Positions 35,715 to 50,700 of a DNA stretch of 64,000 bases are shown here, one piece after another. The stretch is from Sipunculus nudus (Eukaryota; Annelida; Sipuncula; Golfingiida; Sipunculidae): positions 34,303,401 through 34,367,400 of the forward strand of contig CM049317.1 in assembly GCA_026874595.1 (NCBI GenBank), read 5' to 3'. Both the position numbers and the translations under genes were made by a program. Numbering within the stretch: position 1 is the first letter of the stretch; each line of letters begins with the position of its first letter. The notes below the pieces were generated by a model. The model saw only the letters and a program-made list of their open reading frames with translations, made no database searches and had not been told where the DNA came from.

Positions 35715-38700
35715 CCTCTCCAGAGGAATGTTAATGTATTTTAATTTATTTTATAGTGTATTTTAATATATTTCATTGCTTTTTTACTCATGTATTGCAT
35801 TAACTACGATTGTCCTGTTAATGTTTGCTGCCCAATTTATAATTGCATTATTTCATTTTTTTGTCACTGGACAGAAATTCACTCTTTTAATAAAATAATT
35901 GACTTTTTGACTGTTGTTTAAACTATTTTAGGCTACTTTGGACTGGTGGTGCCAGGTGTGTTTAGGTATTTCATGAAATGGCTAATTTCAGTCCACATAC
36001 ATGCACAAACAAACATTATGTTATAACACTGCAATAGATCTGTGGTGAAGCTAAGGTATAATGGCACCTTATGTAGAGGTCCACAATTTTTACCAGGTCT
36101 CTTATGCATATTAAGGACATACCACTAAAGGGCTCGGCCTTACCTTCAGATATATCTGTCACGAAAATTTCAATTCTTAAGGTAAAGTGTGACATATATG
36201 TCTGTAAGACAACCATGCCAGCGGAGTTTTATTATTATTGTAATTTATCGATACATTTATCAAAATGTTTCCCCCTCCACAGTTATAGAGACAGAAGGGT
36301 GTGAAGGTAAAGCAGATGTTGTCTTCGTGGTTGATTCCTCCGCCTCAATTGGTCAACTTAACTGGTTCTACACGAGGGCTTTTGTAGCGACGGTTGCTCA
36401 GCACCTCGATATTGGCGAGAACAAGACCCGGCTGGCTGTGGTGACGTATGGCGAGGACGCGAACTTGGAATTTAACCTCAACAGGTATTTCAATAAAACC
36501 TTGATGATGCACGCAATATCCGGTTTACCTTACGCAGCAGGCCGTACGAACACGCAAGGAGGCTTGGCTGTAGCTCGGACAAATGCTCTTACTGCGGCTA
36601 ACGGTGAGCGTCCGGACGCTCCGAACATAGTGGTCCTTATCACGGACGGTGTCAGTAATATCCAACCCGAAAACACCATCCCGGAAGCTAACAGACTGAA
36701 ACAGGAGAGTAACGCGACCGTCATCGTCATCGGGATTACGGATGAGGTGAATGAGGCAGAACTGAAAGGAATGGCCTCTGACCCCGACGCTGTGGTGCTC
36801 TCCTCAAATTTCAGCACCCTCGCGAGTATCGTCAGTGATGTGTCGGAGCTAACGTGTCAAGAAGTAGAACCAGTGGATGGAGGTAAGACGAATGTATAAC
36901 ATTTGTACTATCATTATCAGTGTTAAAATTCAAGGGAGGGATGGTCACATTAAATAAAGAAACATTTTCTCGCTAAATTTGAGGAATCAATGAAATATTG
37001 AAAATAAGGGAAATATAGCTTTATGAATATGGCGGTAGCTGAATCAATGGACTTGAGGATGGGGTTGGGGGGATAAAACGAGTTATTCCGCTCAAATCAT
37101 TGCGGATACACGGCTCCTTATAACCACTGTTTTCGCTCTTGCTCGCCTAGACGCTGTTCTCTGGGTACCATAGGCGTAGCCCCAGGGGTGATGGGGGGTA
37201 TATATAACCCCCAATATTTGACAAGGGGGTATGGCCCATTGCATTATGCCCCCAATTGTTTTACTGTGTGGGGGATAAAATGGGGAATTTCACACTTTAA
37301 ACCCCTGCCACAGATGGCATGTCTTCAATTTTTGCTACCAAAATGCTTGGATTTTAAAAAGTGGAAGACGAAAACCCGCATTAGTCAACCAGGGTTGGCC
37401 ACCTTTGGCTTAAGAGTGCCTATGCCTGAACTAAATCAATGAACGAAACCAATTATTTTGTAAATCTTTTAAACCTTTTTATGCCGGTGATCATTATCAT
37501 AGACAAATTACAAACTCGTCATCTAATGAGCAAACATATAGGATCACATGCTTGACAAGATCATATGTAGAGAAAATCTGCATACTCAATAAGTGTAGCA
37601 TATTTCTTTCTAAGGTATGTATTCAACAAATCAAAAAAAAAAAAAATGACTAAATGTATACAACTTCACAAAAAGTCCTGTGTACAGAATATTGTTTTAT
37701 TGTGCACACGATGTTCCATGTGTTGTTGGCATTTTGTTTGTGTGCCACGCGTAGCTCGTGTTGTAGCGGATTTGCCTGGCCGGATGTTGCAGGCTCGGTA
37801 TAATCCGCATTGGTTGAACCCTAGATACACGGCGTTCCCGTTCCAGTATGTTCTTTGAACGTGTGTCCTTTGTTAGATTCTTTAGATTGTTCGAGAAGTG
37901 GAAAATTCTCGGCTTTGGGCGAGAGGTTATAGATAGGGGGCTGTGTTTTAGAGCCGAGTGAGAGGTGAGAGAATATTCCAGCGGACACAGAAGCGTGTAT
38001 GTTAGTTTGTGGGACCTATTCCGATAAGTGTGGCAATTATAGATTTTCTTAAGATTTTCTTCTCGATTTGTGACGAATCTTATTTGGTCTTCAGTTTACT
38101 TTTGGGATTGTTACAAAAGCTTTACATTGGACTGTTATTCTCTTAGAAGATTTGTGCTGTTCATCTTAGGTGTATGCTTTATAGGACTCGTCGCAGTGGC
38201 AGAGTTGGTATCCAGGTACTGTGCACTTTGTGTATTAGGCTGTGTGATTATATTGATTTGCAGTTGTACTGTTGTTGTACTGTGTAATTGTATTGATTTA
38301 GTGTACTGTAATGTTATGGTTGTTTTTAGAATAAAGTATAGTTATTTGTTAACAAAAACCACTGACTTCTTTATTCATTCCCCTAGGTATTTCACGCTTC
38401 CTAGTGTCTGAATTTTTTTCTCCATTACAAAATTTATGTTCATCACGCATACGTGATTTGTTGATAGTAGGTTCCGTAACAATGTTTATCAGGCTTTGAC
38501 AGACAAATATTCATATTTCTGATTTTTTTTAGATAGAGGTAACCGCCTCCATTTTTTTAATGCTTGCTTAACTATAACTATGTAAAACTGCAGAGTTCCA
38601 TTTCGGTTTCGGTCTACGTGACAGGCGCTTATACCCGGTTATACTGGTGTCAACCAGGGTCGGTGTACCACTCCTGCGGTCCTGGGTGTGTGTCATCCCC

Positions 38701-41700
38701 ATTGCTGGGTCATTACACCGAGGAACCCCCGAAAGGCGCATTCGTTTGTGAGTGAACCATAACTGTTGGTCACAGTCTCCCCAATAAGCCTGCAGAGCGC
38801 TCAAACCCTGGGCGGAAGTCGACCGTGAAAATCTCAACGCCTCGGCTGAGATTCGAACTCACGATCCCCTGGCTTTGACTCCTGTGCTCTACCCCTGTGC
38901 AACAGAAGCCGTACTGATTACTTGAATATTTCTGATAACTTGAAACTATTTATTTTACCCGGTTATACTGGTGTCAACCAGGGTCGGTGTACCACTCCTG
39001 CGGTCCTGGGTGTGTGTCATCCCCATTGCTGGGTCATAACACCGAGGAACCCCCGAAAGGCGCATTCGTTTGTGAGTGAACCATAACTGTTGGTCACAGT
39101 CTCCCCAATGAGCCTGCAGAGCGCTCAAACCCTGGGCGGAAGTCGACCGTGAAAAAACTCAAAGCCTCGGCTGAGATTCGAACTCACGATCCCCTGGTTT
39201 TGACTCCTGTGCTCTACCCCTGTGCAACAGAAGCCTTACTGATTACTTGAATATTTCTGATAACTTGAAACTATTTATTTGATGTGCTTTGTTGCAACCT
39301 TCAGTATCTCAAAGCGTTGAAAACAAAAATAAAATGTGCAAGCATCAAGTTGTAGTAGATGCGAGGTTAATCAGGATCAACTTTTTGATCTTCATCTTTG
39401 CAAGCATTGATGAGAAATGTTAAGCATGAATTTTCAGATAAAAGTATACAGATTTATAGGTAAATGAGATCTTATTTATCCGTGACAAACGTCAAATTTT
39501 TATCGAATGGGATCGAAGTTACTGTTTGCCATAACATAACTAGGTGCCATTAGTATTTGGTAACCAACAATATGACAGTTAGCACACCAACTTTCAGGAT
39601 TGCTGAAAAAATATTAGTTTTAGTATGAATTTTCATTGTCAATGGGCTTATAATGTCAATGTGTCGCGAATTAAGAAATTGCGGGGCTTTCATTTCTGAA
39701 AACAACACTTGTTTGAACAATTTTTTCCCTTGTATTACCTGTGCAACAGAAGCCTAACTGATTACTTGAATATTTCTGATAACTTGAAACTATTTATTTG
39801 ATGTGTTTTGTCGCAACCTTCAGTATCTCAAAGCGTTGAAAACAAAAATAAAATGTGCAAGCATCAAGTTGTAGTAGATGCGAGGTTAATCAGGATCAAC
39901 TTTTTGATCTTCATCTTTGCAAGCATTGATGAGAAATGTTAAGCATGAATTTTCAGATAAAAGTATACAGATTTATAGGTAAATGAGATTTTATTTATCC
40001 GTGACAAACGTCAAATTTTTATCGAATGGGATCGAAGTTACTGTTTGCCATAACATAACTAGGTGCCATTAGTATTTGGTAACCAACAATATGACAGTTA
40101 GCACACCAACTTTCAGGATTGCTGAAAAATATTAGTTTTAGTGTGAATTTTCATTGTCAATGGGCTTATAATGTCAATGTGTCGCGAATTAAGAAATTGC
40201 GGGGCTTTCATTCCTGAAAACAACACTTGTTTGAATAATTTTTTCCCTTGTATTACCTTTTTATTTTAAATATGTGTTTGATAAAACAGTGGGGAAACAT
40301 AAAGGTGGCATAATTAGTGTTGTGAACCTGCTGAAGTTATTCCTCTGAATAAATTAAGATTCATGGCGATCAGTGTGGCTATTATTACGAAATTTTAACT
40401 TCTTTATGAAATAAACTAATAATGACAAGTGAAAGGTCCTGGATATGTTGGTCCTAATGAAATCTCAGTAGGAAATGTCTGGATCTGAAGTAAACATTTT
40501 CGAGGTTTAATGTTGTGAATTGTGCCCGTGTAACATCCCGACTACACGACAAAGGAAACAGCTATCGTTATTACTTAGCATTTCTGAAAGTTAGCTCAGT
40601 AAACAAAAGTCAAAAACCAAAACAATCTCAATCAAAGTCATAAAATTATTAAAGCCCAAGTTTCCATTTGTCTGTAATCATATACGGTAAATATTCATTA
40701 TCCTACCAATATGTCATAATCAATGGTAATTCGTATATCCATTTTATTCAAAATGTCACTAAAGTATTCATCAAATTGCACAAGTTCACTTTGAAAAAAT
40801 TCCAGTTTTCTGAGGGAGGCACATCACCCTCAGACACCCCCTGCTCGAGTAAAGCGCGAATATTGCCGCTATCGCACCAATAAATTCCCCTTAATAAAAA
40901 AAAAAAAAAAAAAAAAAAAAACTATCAGTTCAATTTTTCTTTATGCAAAGGTTTTCCTACAAAACCACCTCAGAACACATTCTGAGTACCTCGCACACGG
41001 CTGATTAAGAACTTGTTATGGATCTGCGTGTTGGTAAACAAAGTCCATGTGTGTCTGTTTACCATAACAAGGCCGCGTGACCGGAGGTCCAATTGTGAGC
41101 CGCAGCAATTAATGTTTCAGCCAGCGAGAACATGTATTACATTTTTTCGACCAAGTTAGTCAGGGCATCTCCGGATCGACACGTATTGTGCCCGGGCGAT
41201 ACACCCGCTGTGTTTATGTTGACAGGTGTGATCGCGCCCAGTCCACTGTTTTAAAACTCGCTTACGGGAGTAAGCAAATGGTTTCAGGGCAATATTTTGG
41301 CAGGTACAAATTTATTTTAAAGGGAAGACACTATTTTTCGTGTTAATTCAACATGCATTTAAAGGTAATTGGGCCGCTTTAAGGGTAGTATTAGGGGAAA
41401 TATTTTTTTTATGAATGCACGTTCGCCTCAACCTGACAAAAATCTGAGAAAGTAGTAAAATATTGGAAATACAACGAGTTTGACTATATATCTAATACTT
41501 ATTAAAGGAATTCACTCCACCTTTGTCCTCAATGTTCTTTGAAACCGCGTTGCGTATGACACTGTGCTATACCTCATTTTAAAGGTTATTGTCCCCGCAG
41601 TAATATTGTCGATATGAGAATAAATAATTCTTAATGTACACATCATTCAGATAGATTGTTACATGTTGTTCGGGCTGAGTGGAGAGAACATCACCGAAAA

Positions 41701-44700
41701 CAGCCGAACTGCCTTCGGCCAAGCCCGGAATACGGCCTTGTGGTCATTCACAATTCAATTTACCTCCATGCAGCACGGGATGTGATTGTACTGTGAATAT
41801 GAATAAACCCGGGTGTGACTGACCCACTTGCAGTTTAAATAAATGTGAACAACAGGTGTTTCTCGATCCCTTGGCACTCATTTCTTATGTCAGCATACAA
41901 CCATGATAGAAGCGTTTCCTTTGCAGGCCCCGCAACCGTTTTTGATGGACAAACCCCCCGCCCCCCAGTTTCCAGACCTGGGGTCCTGAAACCACGGATT
42001 CAGTGGAGGGCGGGGGCATTGCGCTCTAACACCCCTCATTTTATTAATTTCTTTTCGCAGGTATTATTATTACATTTTTATTCTTAAATATTATTTTATT
42101 CCAGACCAAAAAAAAACTCTGTGGGGTCAAAACACCGTAAACATCCCCCCCCCCCTTCGCCTGTGAATGAGACCAGGGCTTCCAATTAGCTTACAGAGAT
42201 CAGCTAGGGCTTAGAAAAATTTCATGGCTCCTCCTCTAATACTCGAACTCACCAACAGTACTCTGATGAGTCCGGGGGCTGCTTAGAACACAGAAGCCGG
42301 TAAATTACACGCAAATTTAATATGCGACTTTAACATATTGTCAGGGGTTGCCGACTCGCAAGTTCTCTCATGAAAACTCGAACTCCAGACAGACGTTAAG
42401 ACGATGTTTAATCAATATATTAAAGCCGTACAGGTTCGCCCCATGCACATACATTAAAATATATTAAAACAGCAGGCTACTGGAGACTTGAGACTTGACA
42501 CCTCCGACTTGACACCTTTTCAATGCCATCCCAGTATACTTATACATCCAGCGGCCAGAGTGAGGACCTGAACGAAACAAGGGCTACAAGGCTGATGCTG
42601 GTATCGTTATCTGTCCACTACAGAGTAAATGTGTGTTTCCTGTCTGCTCTTAAAATGCCTATTAAGCAAAGACTATTATAATTTCAACAATAAATATTAC
42701 CTTCCCAGATTACTCAAGGAACACTTAATCAGTGATACTAATTGTGACGTAATCACGAATTAGGGTTAAATACTAATGAGAAGTAAACTTAGATTATACT
42801 ATGTGGATTTTAATTTATCAACTGGAAAATGATTAATAACTGGGAAATTAAATAAGGTAAGGTATCATGGCATATATGTACATACAGAGAACAAAGAGGT
42901 CCACCTGATACTATATTATTCTTAGAAATATATATAAGGACTTGGTTGCTAATGATAAATATAATTTAACAGAAAACACTCTATCTCTATATATATATAT
43001 CCATATGGGATATTGAGCAGGGGTCGAGGGGAAGCCATCAGCCTCATCGCGCAGACGCTTGGCTGGGTGGCCCCTTACGCAATCAGACCTGAGAGACCGG
43101 AACTAATAGTTAACGGCTGGACATCAGTGTACGCCTAGACCTGCATATGTATAAGTGTGTACTTTGTAACAATATCAATTATTCTACCACGAGCATTGGA
43201 TTTAAAGTATGACACTTTGCAAGTTATAAACGTAGGTGTTCTTCTTCACTGTATAGATATCAACATGTTACAAACTATTCAATATCTGGACTTTCAAGTT
43301 TATATCCAAATTTTGGAGAAATATAATTATTTTAGCCCTCCTCACAAAGTTTGACAACGTTATGCAAAGAAATTTAAGAGAACGGAATTTCTTCATATTT
43401 TTGTGATAGGTGCTTCAACGTTTCCTCATTACTTTACATATTTAAAATGTTCTCTATGTAACAGGGAACATCTGGATATGCCCGCAGTTGACTCAAGGTT
43501 AGGAAAATAAATCATTTTAATGAACGCATCATCTGGAGTGATTTTTGAGTGGTTTCTAAATTACGTGTATGTAATCACCGGAAACGGCCTAACTGGTTAC
43601 GGCAAAGACCGGAATGCCTATAATAGCGGCCGCGTGATTACGTAAATCCTTAAAAAAACACAAACGATGACTTTCCTTCATTTACCGACACTGGGTATTT
43701 TTTAACTTACGCCACTACATCAGGATGTTTTGAATATTGCAATTCATATATTATTATCAACCAAAATCTGGAATATGAAAACGTCTTGATCCGAGAGGAC
43801 GATTTACACACCAACCCCGTTCACAATACTTCTTTTCGTATATGAAATATCTTTTCATTACACGAACAACATTCCCGTCTTCAAATACGACTTAAAAATC
43901 AGCTAGTAAACAAATAAAGCAAACCTCTCGTCCAAGCAACACCTCTTGTAATGACAGTAATTGTCGGTATGGTGTGCTATATACTTATAATGTTTCAGTG
44001 ATATATTGATAGCAATACCGGAAAACATGTTTAATCTAACTTTTCAATCTTAATATGTTATTCCTTTGCCGATTTCTATTCATCTTGCCCCCTGAAAGGT
44101 TTGAATAAGTTGATTCTTAGCCTGGTCCCCTTTCAATTTCTTTAAACAGATACATATGCATGTGCATTTTTCTTCAGCCTAATATTATTGCAGTCAATTG
44201 TTAGAGCGTATTCTGGATCAGTCTTGCTAAATGACAACATTTATTTCTATATTTAACAGGCCTAATCCTTTCACAAATAACCTGGTTAAACGGATGATCG
44301 ACATACTAACGTGTATTATTTGTTTGCACCAGGCTGGTCAGAGTGGGGGAACTGGAGTGAATGTTCTAAACTGTGTAACACCGGCGAGAGGATCAGAAGC
44401 CGGGACTGCCCGGAGGGATACACGTGTGACGACGGACCTGCGTATGAAAACGAAACATGTAACACCCATCCTTGTCCAGGTGAGAATACAAGTGGCATCT
44501 TTTGGCGACAACTAACACTGATTGCTTTGGGAAGGTATTAACAGTGTAGTTTCTGATCTTACACGTTAAGGCGTAATTGATGTCTCAATCTGTGGTAGGC
44601 ATCAGGTTTCATCAACAAATTCAGCCAGTGTTGGCTTGAAGACCCAAAGCTATACCTTCCACGGCAAGAATAAATTCCGTCAACTTTATGTGCAGAGCAT

Positions 44701-47700
44701 GGACGATTCAAACCTCTCAGGCCAATGTTATTTAAACATTACATGTACATAAGGCACACCCCACCCACCGGCTTATGTGGCTCAGGGGCTGAGGACAACA
44801 CTCAAAACCCTGAGTTCGGGAGTTCGAATCTCAGCCGAGGGGGTCAGGTACTTCAAGCTCGAACTCTCTCACTGTAAGAGCTCTGCATGCATTATTGGAC
44901 GGTCGTATCAAACGGCCGTGTTTCGCCCAAAGAAGAGTCAGTTGGTGGTATGGACCAGCAATGGAAACGACAACATACCCAGAACCGGCATTTGCAGTAG
45001 TCCCCGGGCCTGATTAACACCAAGATGTATATGAGAGGAACCGGAATTTAATTTCTGCAGATGTACTAATACTTAAAAAGCTAGCATACAAATGGAGGCG
45101 GTTACACCCAACGACAAAAATAGAAAATAAGGTAAACTCAGTGAAGTTCTGCTACACGATATCCCTTAACAAGTATTTATGAAGTATTTCAACATTTTAA
45201 ACTTTATTAAAATATTTACTTAGGTTTCAAATCAAATTATCTCATTTTATATTTTTTTCAAACTTAAAATTTAGGCACCCCCTAAAACTAAGTCCTTTCC
45301 AAAGTTTCTGATACAAAAATAAAATTCGTATCCTATTTGCTGAAGATGTCGCAAGATTGGCAGAAAACCGGATACAAAACTTCTTATGCATATACCGTAA
45401 CTGTATCTCGTTCTCTCTTTAAAGCTGTCTCAATTTTTTTTTTTTAAACCGTAATTGGGAATCGACTACTGATTCGTACTTTAAAGTTTCAACTAAAATT
45501 ATTTCTGGTTAGGTATAATTTGCTTTAATAAAGATATCCTGTACAATTTTCAGAAGTCTCCCTATTAAGCCTGTAGAGCGCTCAAACCTTGTGCGGAAGT
45601 TGACCGTGAAAAATCTCAACGCCTCCGCTGAGATTCGAACTCACGATTCCGAGGCTTTGGTTGACTCCTGTGTTCTACCCATGTGTAACAGAAGTAGTTC
45701 TGATTTCTTGAATATTTCTGATTACTTGAAACTATTTCTTTGATGTGCTTTGTCGCAACCTTCAGTATCTCAAAGCGTTGAAAACAAAAATAAAATGTGC
45801 AAATATCAAGTTGTAGTAGATGCGAGGTTAATCAAGATAAACTTCATCTTTGCAAGCATTGATGAGAAATGTTGAGTATGAATTTTCAGATAAAAGTGTA
45901 TAGATTTATAGGTAAATGAAATTTTATTTATCCGTGACAAACGTCAAATTTTAATCAAATGGGATCGAAGTTACTGTTTGCCATAACATAACTGTAGGTG
46001 CCATTAGAATTTGGTAACCAACAATATGACAGTAAGCACACCAACTTTCAGGATTGCTGAAACATATTAGTTTTAGTGTGAATTTTCATTGTCGCAAATT
46101 AAGAAACCACGGGGCTAATATTCCTCCTGACAAATACACTTGCTTAAACGAACTTTTCTCTTGTATTACCTATTTTAGTTTAAACATTTGTTTGAATAAA
46201 CAGTGGGGAATTAGTGTTGTGAACCTGCTGAAGTTATCCCTCTGAATAAATTAAGTTTCATGGCGATCAGTATGGCTATTATTACGAAATTACACTTCTT
46301 TATGAAATAAACTAATAATGACAAGTAAAAGGTCCTTGATATGTTGGTCCTAATGAAATCTGAGTAGTAAGTGTCTGGATCTGAAGTTAAAATTTTCGAG
46401 GTTTAATGTTGTGAATTGTGCCGGTGTAACATCCGGACAAAGCGATAAAGGAAACAGCCATCGTAATATCTTAGCATTTCTGAAAGTTAGCTAAGTAAAC
46501 AAAAGTCAAAATCCAAAACATTCTTAGTTCAAGACATAAAGTTATTAAAGCCCAAGTTTCCATTTGTCTGTAATCATATACGGTAAATATCCATTATCCT
46601 AAAAATATGTCATAATCAATGGTAATTCGTATATCCATTTTATTCAAAATGTCACTAAAGTATTCATCGAATGGACCAATTCACCTTATAAAAAAAATTC
46701 CAGTTTCTGAGGGAGGCACATCCCCCTCAGACACCCCCTGTTCGAGTAAAGCCCGAATATTTCCGCTATCGCACCAATAAATTCTTCTTAAGAAAAAACA
46801 TTTAAGCTACTACTGCTGGGTACCAGCCCCCATGTCGAGTTTCTTAAAGGGACATAATCATAAGCAATAACATGTCTATTCTTTCTCACTATCAGTTCAG
46901 TTTTTCTTTATGCAAAGGTTTTCCTGCAAAACCACCCCAGGACACATTCTGGGTACCTCGCATACGGCTGTTTAAGACCTTGTTATGGCTCTGCGTGCTG
47001 GTAAACAAAGTCCATGTGTGTCCGTTTACCAAAACAAGGCCGCGTGACCGGAGGTCCAATTGTGAGCCGCAACACTCAATGTTTCAGCCAGCGAGAACAT
47101 GTATTACATTTTTTCGACCAAGTCAGTCAGGGAATCTTCGGATCGACACGTATTGTGGCCGGGCGATACACCCGCTGTGTTTATGTTGACAGGTGTGATC
47201 GCGCCCGGTCTACTGTTTTTAACACTCGCTTACGGGAGTAAGCAAATGGTTTCAGGGCAATATTTTGGCAGGTACAAATTCATTTTAAAGGGAAGAAACT
47301 ATTTTTCGTGTTAATTCAAAATGCTTTAAAAGGTGGCCTAACTGGTTACGGTAAAGATCGGAAAGCCTTTAATAATAGCCGCGTGATTACGTAAATCCAT
47401 AAAAAAAACACAAAAGATTACTTTCCTTCCCTTTTCCGACACTGCCTATTTTTCAACTTACGCCACTACATCAAGATATTTTCAATATTGCAATTCCTAC
47501 ATTACTATCAACCAAAATCTGGACATCTGCATCCCTCTTGATATGACGATTTACTCACCGACCCGTTCACAATACTTCTCTTCGTATATTAAATATCTTT
47601 TCATTACACGCACAACATTCCCTTCTTCAAAAAAAACTAAACAATCAGCTAGTCAAATAAATCAAACCTCTCGTCCTAGCAACGCCTCTTGTAATGACAG

Positions 47701-50700
47701 TGATTGTCGGTATGGTGTGCCATATACTTTATATGTTTCAGTGATATATTCATAACCAAACCGGAAAACATGTTTAATCTAACTTTTCAATCTTAATAGG
47801 TTATTCTTAGCCTGGCCCCCTTTCAAATTCTTTAAAGAGATACATATGTATATGCATTTTTCTACAGTTTAATATTATTGCAGTAAATTGTTGAACGTAT
47901 CCTGGATCAGTCTTGCTAAATGACACAATTTATTTCTAAATTTAACAGGCCTAATCCCTTCACAAATAACCTGGTTACACAGATGATCGACATACTAACG
48001 AGTAATATTTGTTGGCACCAGGCTGGTCAGAGTGGGGGAACTGGAGTGAATGTTCTAAACTGTGTAACACCGGCGAGAGGATCAGGAGCCGGGACTGCCC
48101 GGAGGGATACACGTGTGACGAGGGACCTGCGTATGAAAACGAAACATGTAACACCCATCCTTGTCCAGGTGAGAATACTAGCGGCATCTGTTGGCGACAA
48201 CTAACACTGATTGCTTTGGGAAGGTATTAAAAGTGTAGTTTCTGATCTTACTTGTTAAGGCGTAATTGATGTCTCAATCTGTGGTAGGTATCAGGTTTCA
48301 TCAACAAATTCAGCCAGTGTTGGCTTGAAGACCCAAAGCTATACCTTCCACGGCAAGAATAAATTCCGTCAACTTTATGTGCAGAGCATGGACGATTCAA
48401 ACCTCTCAGGTCAATGTTATTTAAACATTACATGTACATAAGGCACACCCCACCCACCGGCTTATGTGGCTCAGGGGCTGAGCACAACACTCAAAACCCT
48501 GAGTTCGTGAGTTCGAATCCAGCCGAGGCGGTCAGGTACTTCAAGGTCGAACTCTCTCACTGTAAGAGCTCTGCGTGCATTATTGGACGGCCGTACCCAA
48601 CGGCCGTGTTTCGCCCAAAGAAGAGTCAGTTGATGGTATGGACCAGCAATGGAAACAACAACATACCCAGAACCCGCATTTGCAGTAGTCACCAGGCCTG
48701 ATTAACACCAAGATGTATATGAGAGGAAACGGAATTAAATTTCTGCAGATGTACTAATACTTAAAAGCTAGCATACAAATGGAGGCGGTTACATCCAATA
48801 ACAAAAATAGAGAAAAGGTAAACTCAGTAAAGTTCTGCAACACGATATCCCTTAACAAGTATTTATGAAGTATTTCAACATTTTAAACTTTATTAAAATA
48901 TTTACTTAGGTTTCAAATCAAATGATCTCATTTCAATTTTTTTCAAACTTAAAATTTAGGCGACCCCTAAAACTTACTCATTTCCAAAGTTTCTGATACA
49001 AAAATAAAATTCGTATCCTATTTGCTGAAGATGTCGCTAGATTGGCAGAAAATCGGATATAAAACATCTCATGCATATACCGTAACTGTATCTCGTTCTC
49101 TTTATAGCTGTTTCCAATATTTTTGTATTAAAACCGTAATTGGGAATCGACTACTGACTAGTACTTTGTACAATCTTCAGAAGTCTCCCTGTTAAGCATG
49201 CAGAACGCTCAAAGCCTCCGCTGATCTCGAGATTCGAACTCACGATCCCCAGTTATTGACTCCTGTGCTCTACCCCTGCGTACCAGAAGCTGTTCTGATT
49301 ACTTGAATATTTCTGATTACTTGAAACAATTTTTTGATGTGCTTTGTCGCAACCTTCAGTATCTCAAAGCTTTGATAACAAAAATAAAATGTGCAAACAT
49401 CAAGTTGTAGTAGATGCGAGGTTAATCAGCATCAATTTTTTTACCTTCATCTTTGCAAGCATTGATGAGAAATGTTAAGTATGAATTTTCAAATAACAAT
49501 GTATAGATTTATAGGTAAATGAGATTTTGTTTATCCGTGAAAAACGTCAAATTTTTATCAAATGGGATCGAAGTTAGTGTTTGCCATAATATAACTGTAG
49601 GTGCCATTAGTATTTTGGTAACCAACAATATGACAGTTACCACACCAACTTTCAGGATTGCTGAAAAATATTAGTTTTAGTGTGAATTTTCATTGTCGCA
49701 AATGAAGAAATGCGGGTCTATTATTCCTCCTGACAACAACACATGCTTGAACGAACTTTTCTATTGTATTACCTTTTTTATTTAAAACATTTGTTTGATA
49801 AAACAGTGGGGAAACATAAAGATGGCATAATTAGTGTTGTGAACCTGCTGAAGTTATTCCTCTGAATAAATTAAGTTTCATGGCGATCAGTATCGCTATT
49901 ATTACGAAATTTAAACTTCTTTATGAAATAAACTAATAATGACAAGTGAAAGGTCCTGGATATGTTGGTCCTAATGAAATCTCAGTAGGAAATGTCTGGA
50001 TCTGAAGTAAACATTTTCGAGGTTTAATGTTGTGAATTGTGCCCGTGTAACATCCCGACTACACGACAAAGGAAACAGCCATCGTTATTACTTAGCATTT
50101 CTGAAAGTTAGCTCAGTAAATAAAAGTCAAAATCCAAAACAATCTCAATCCAAGTCATAAAGTTATTAAAGCCCAAGTTTCCATTTGTCTGTAATCATAT
50201 ACGGTAAATATTCATTATCCTACAAATATGTCATAATCAATGGTAATTCGTATATCCATTTTATTCAAAATGTCACTAAAGTATTCATCAAATTGCACCA
50301 TTTCACTTTAAAAAAAACTTCCACAAAACTTGTCTATGCTCCTACTCCAGGGTACCAGCCCCGTGTCGAGTTTATTAATGGTATTAAGTGAAATATTTTT
50401 TATGAATGCACGTACGTCACAACCTGACAACAATCTGAGAAAGTAGTAAAATATTGGAAATACAACGAGTTTGACTATATATCTAATACTTATTAAAGGA
50501 ATTCACTCCACCTTTGTCCTCAATGTTCTTTGAAACCGCGTTGCGTATGACCTTGTGCCACACCTCATATTAAAGGTTATTGTCCCCGCAGTAACATTGT
50601 CGATATGAGAATAAATAAATCTTAATGTACACATCATTCAGATTGATTGTTACATGTTATTCGACCTGAGTTCAGAGAACACCACCGAAAACAGCCGAAC

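Noticed and set aside
44316-44498. Minus-strand frames opposite the TSP1 exons
   Set aside because: Shadow frames; present in every unit only because the units are copies.
44231-44515. 94-codon frames that span each amplified TSP1 exon in another frame
   Set aside because: They recur at 47920, 59698 and 62200 because the unit is duplicated. They run through intron sequence and read the exon out of frame. The splice-bounded frame gives the TSP1 pattern.
46872-47314. Three overlapping 70-105-codon frames
   Set aside because: All lie in the duplication block with TGACCGGAGGTCC. The other copies of the block (40960, 56600) carry stops, and no motif is visible.
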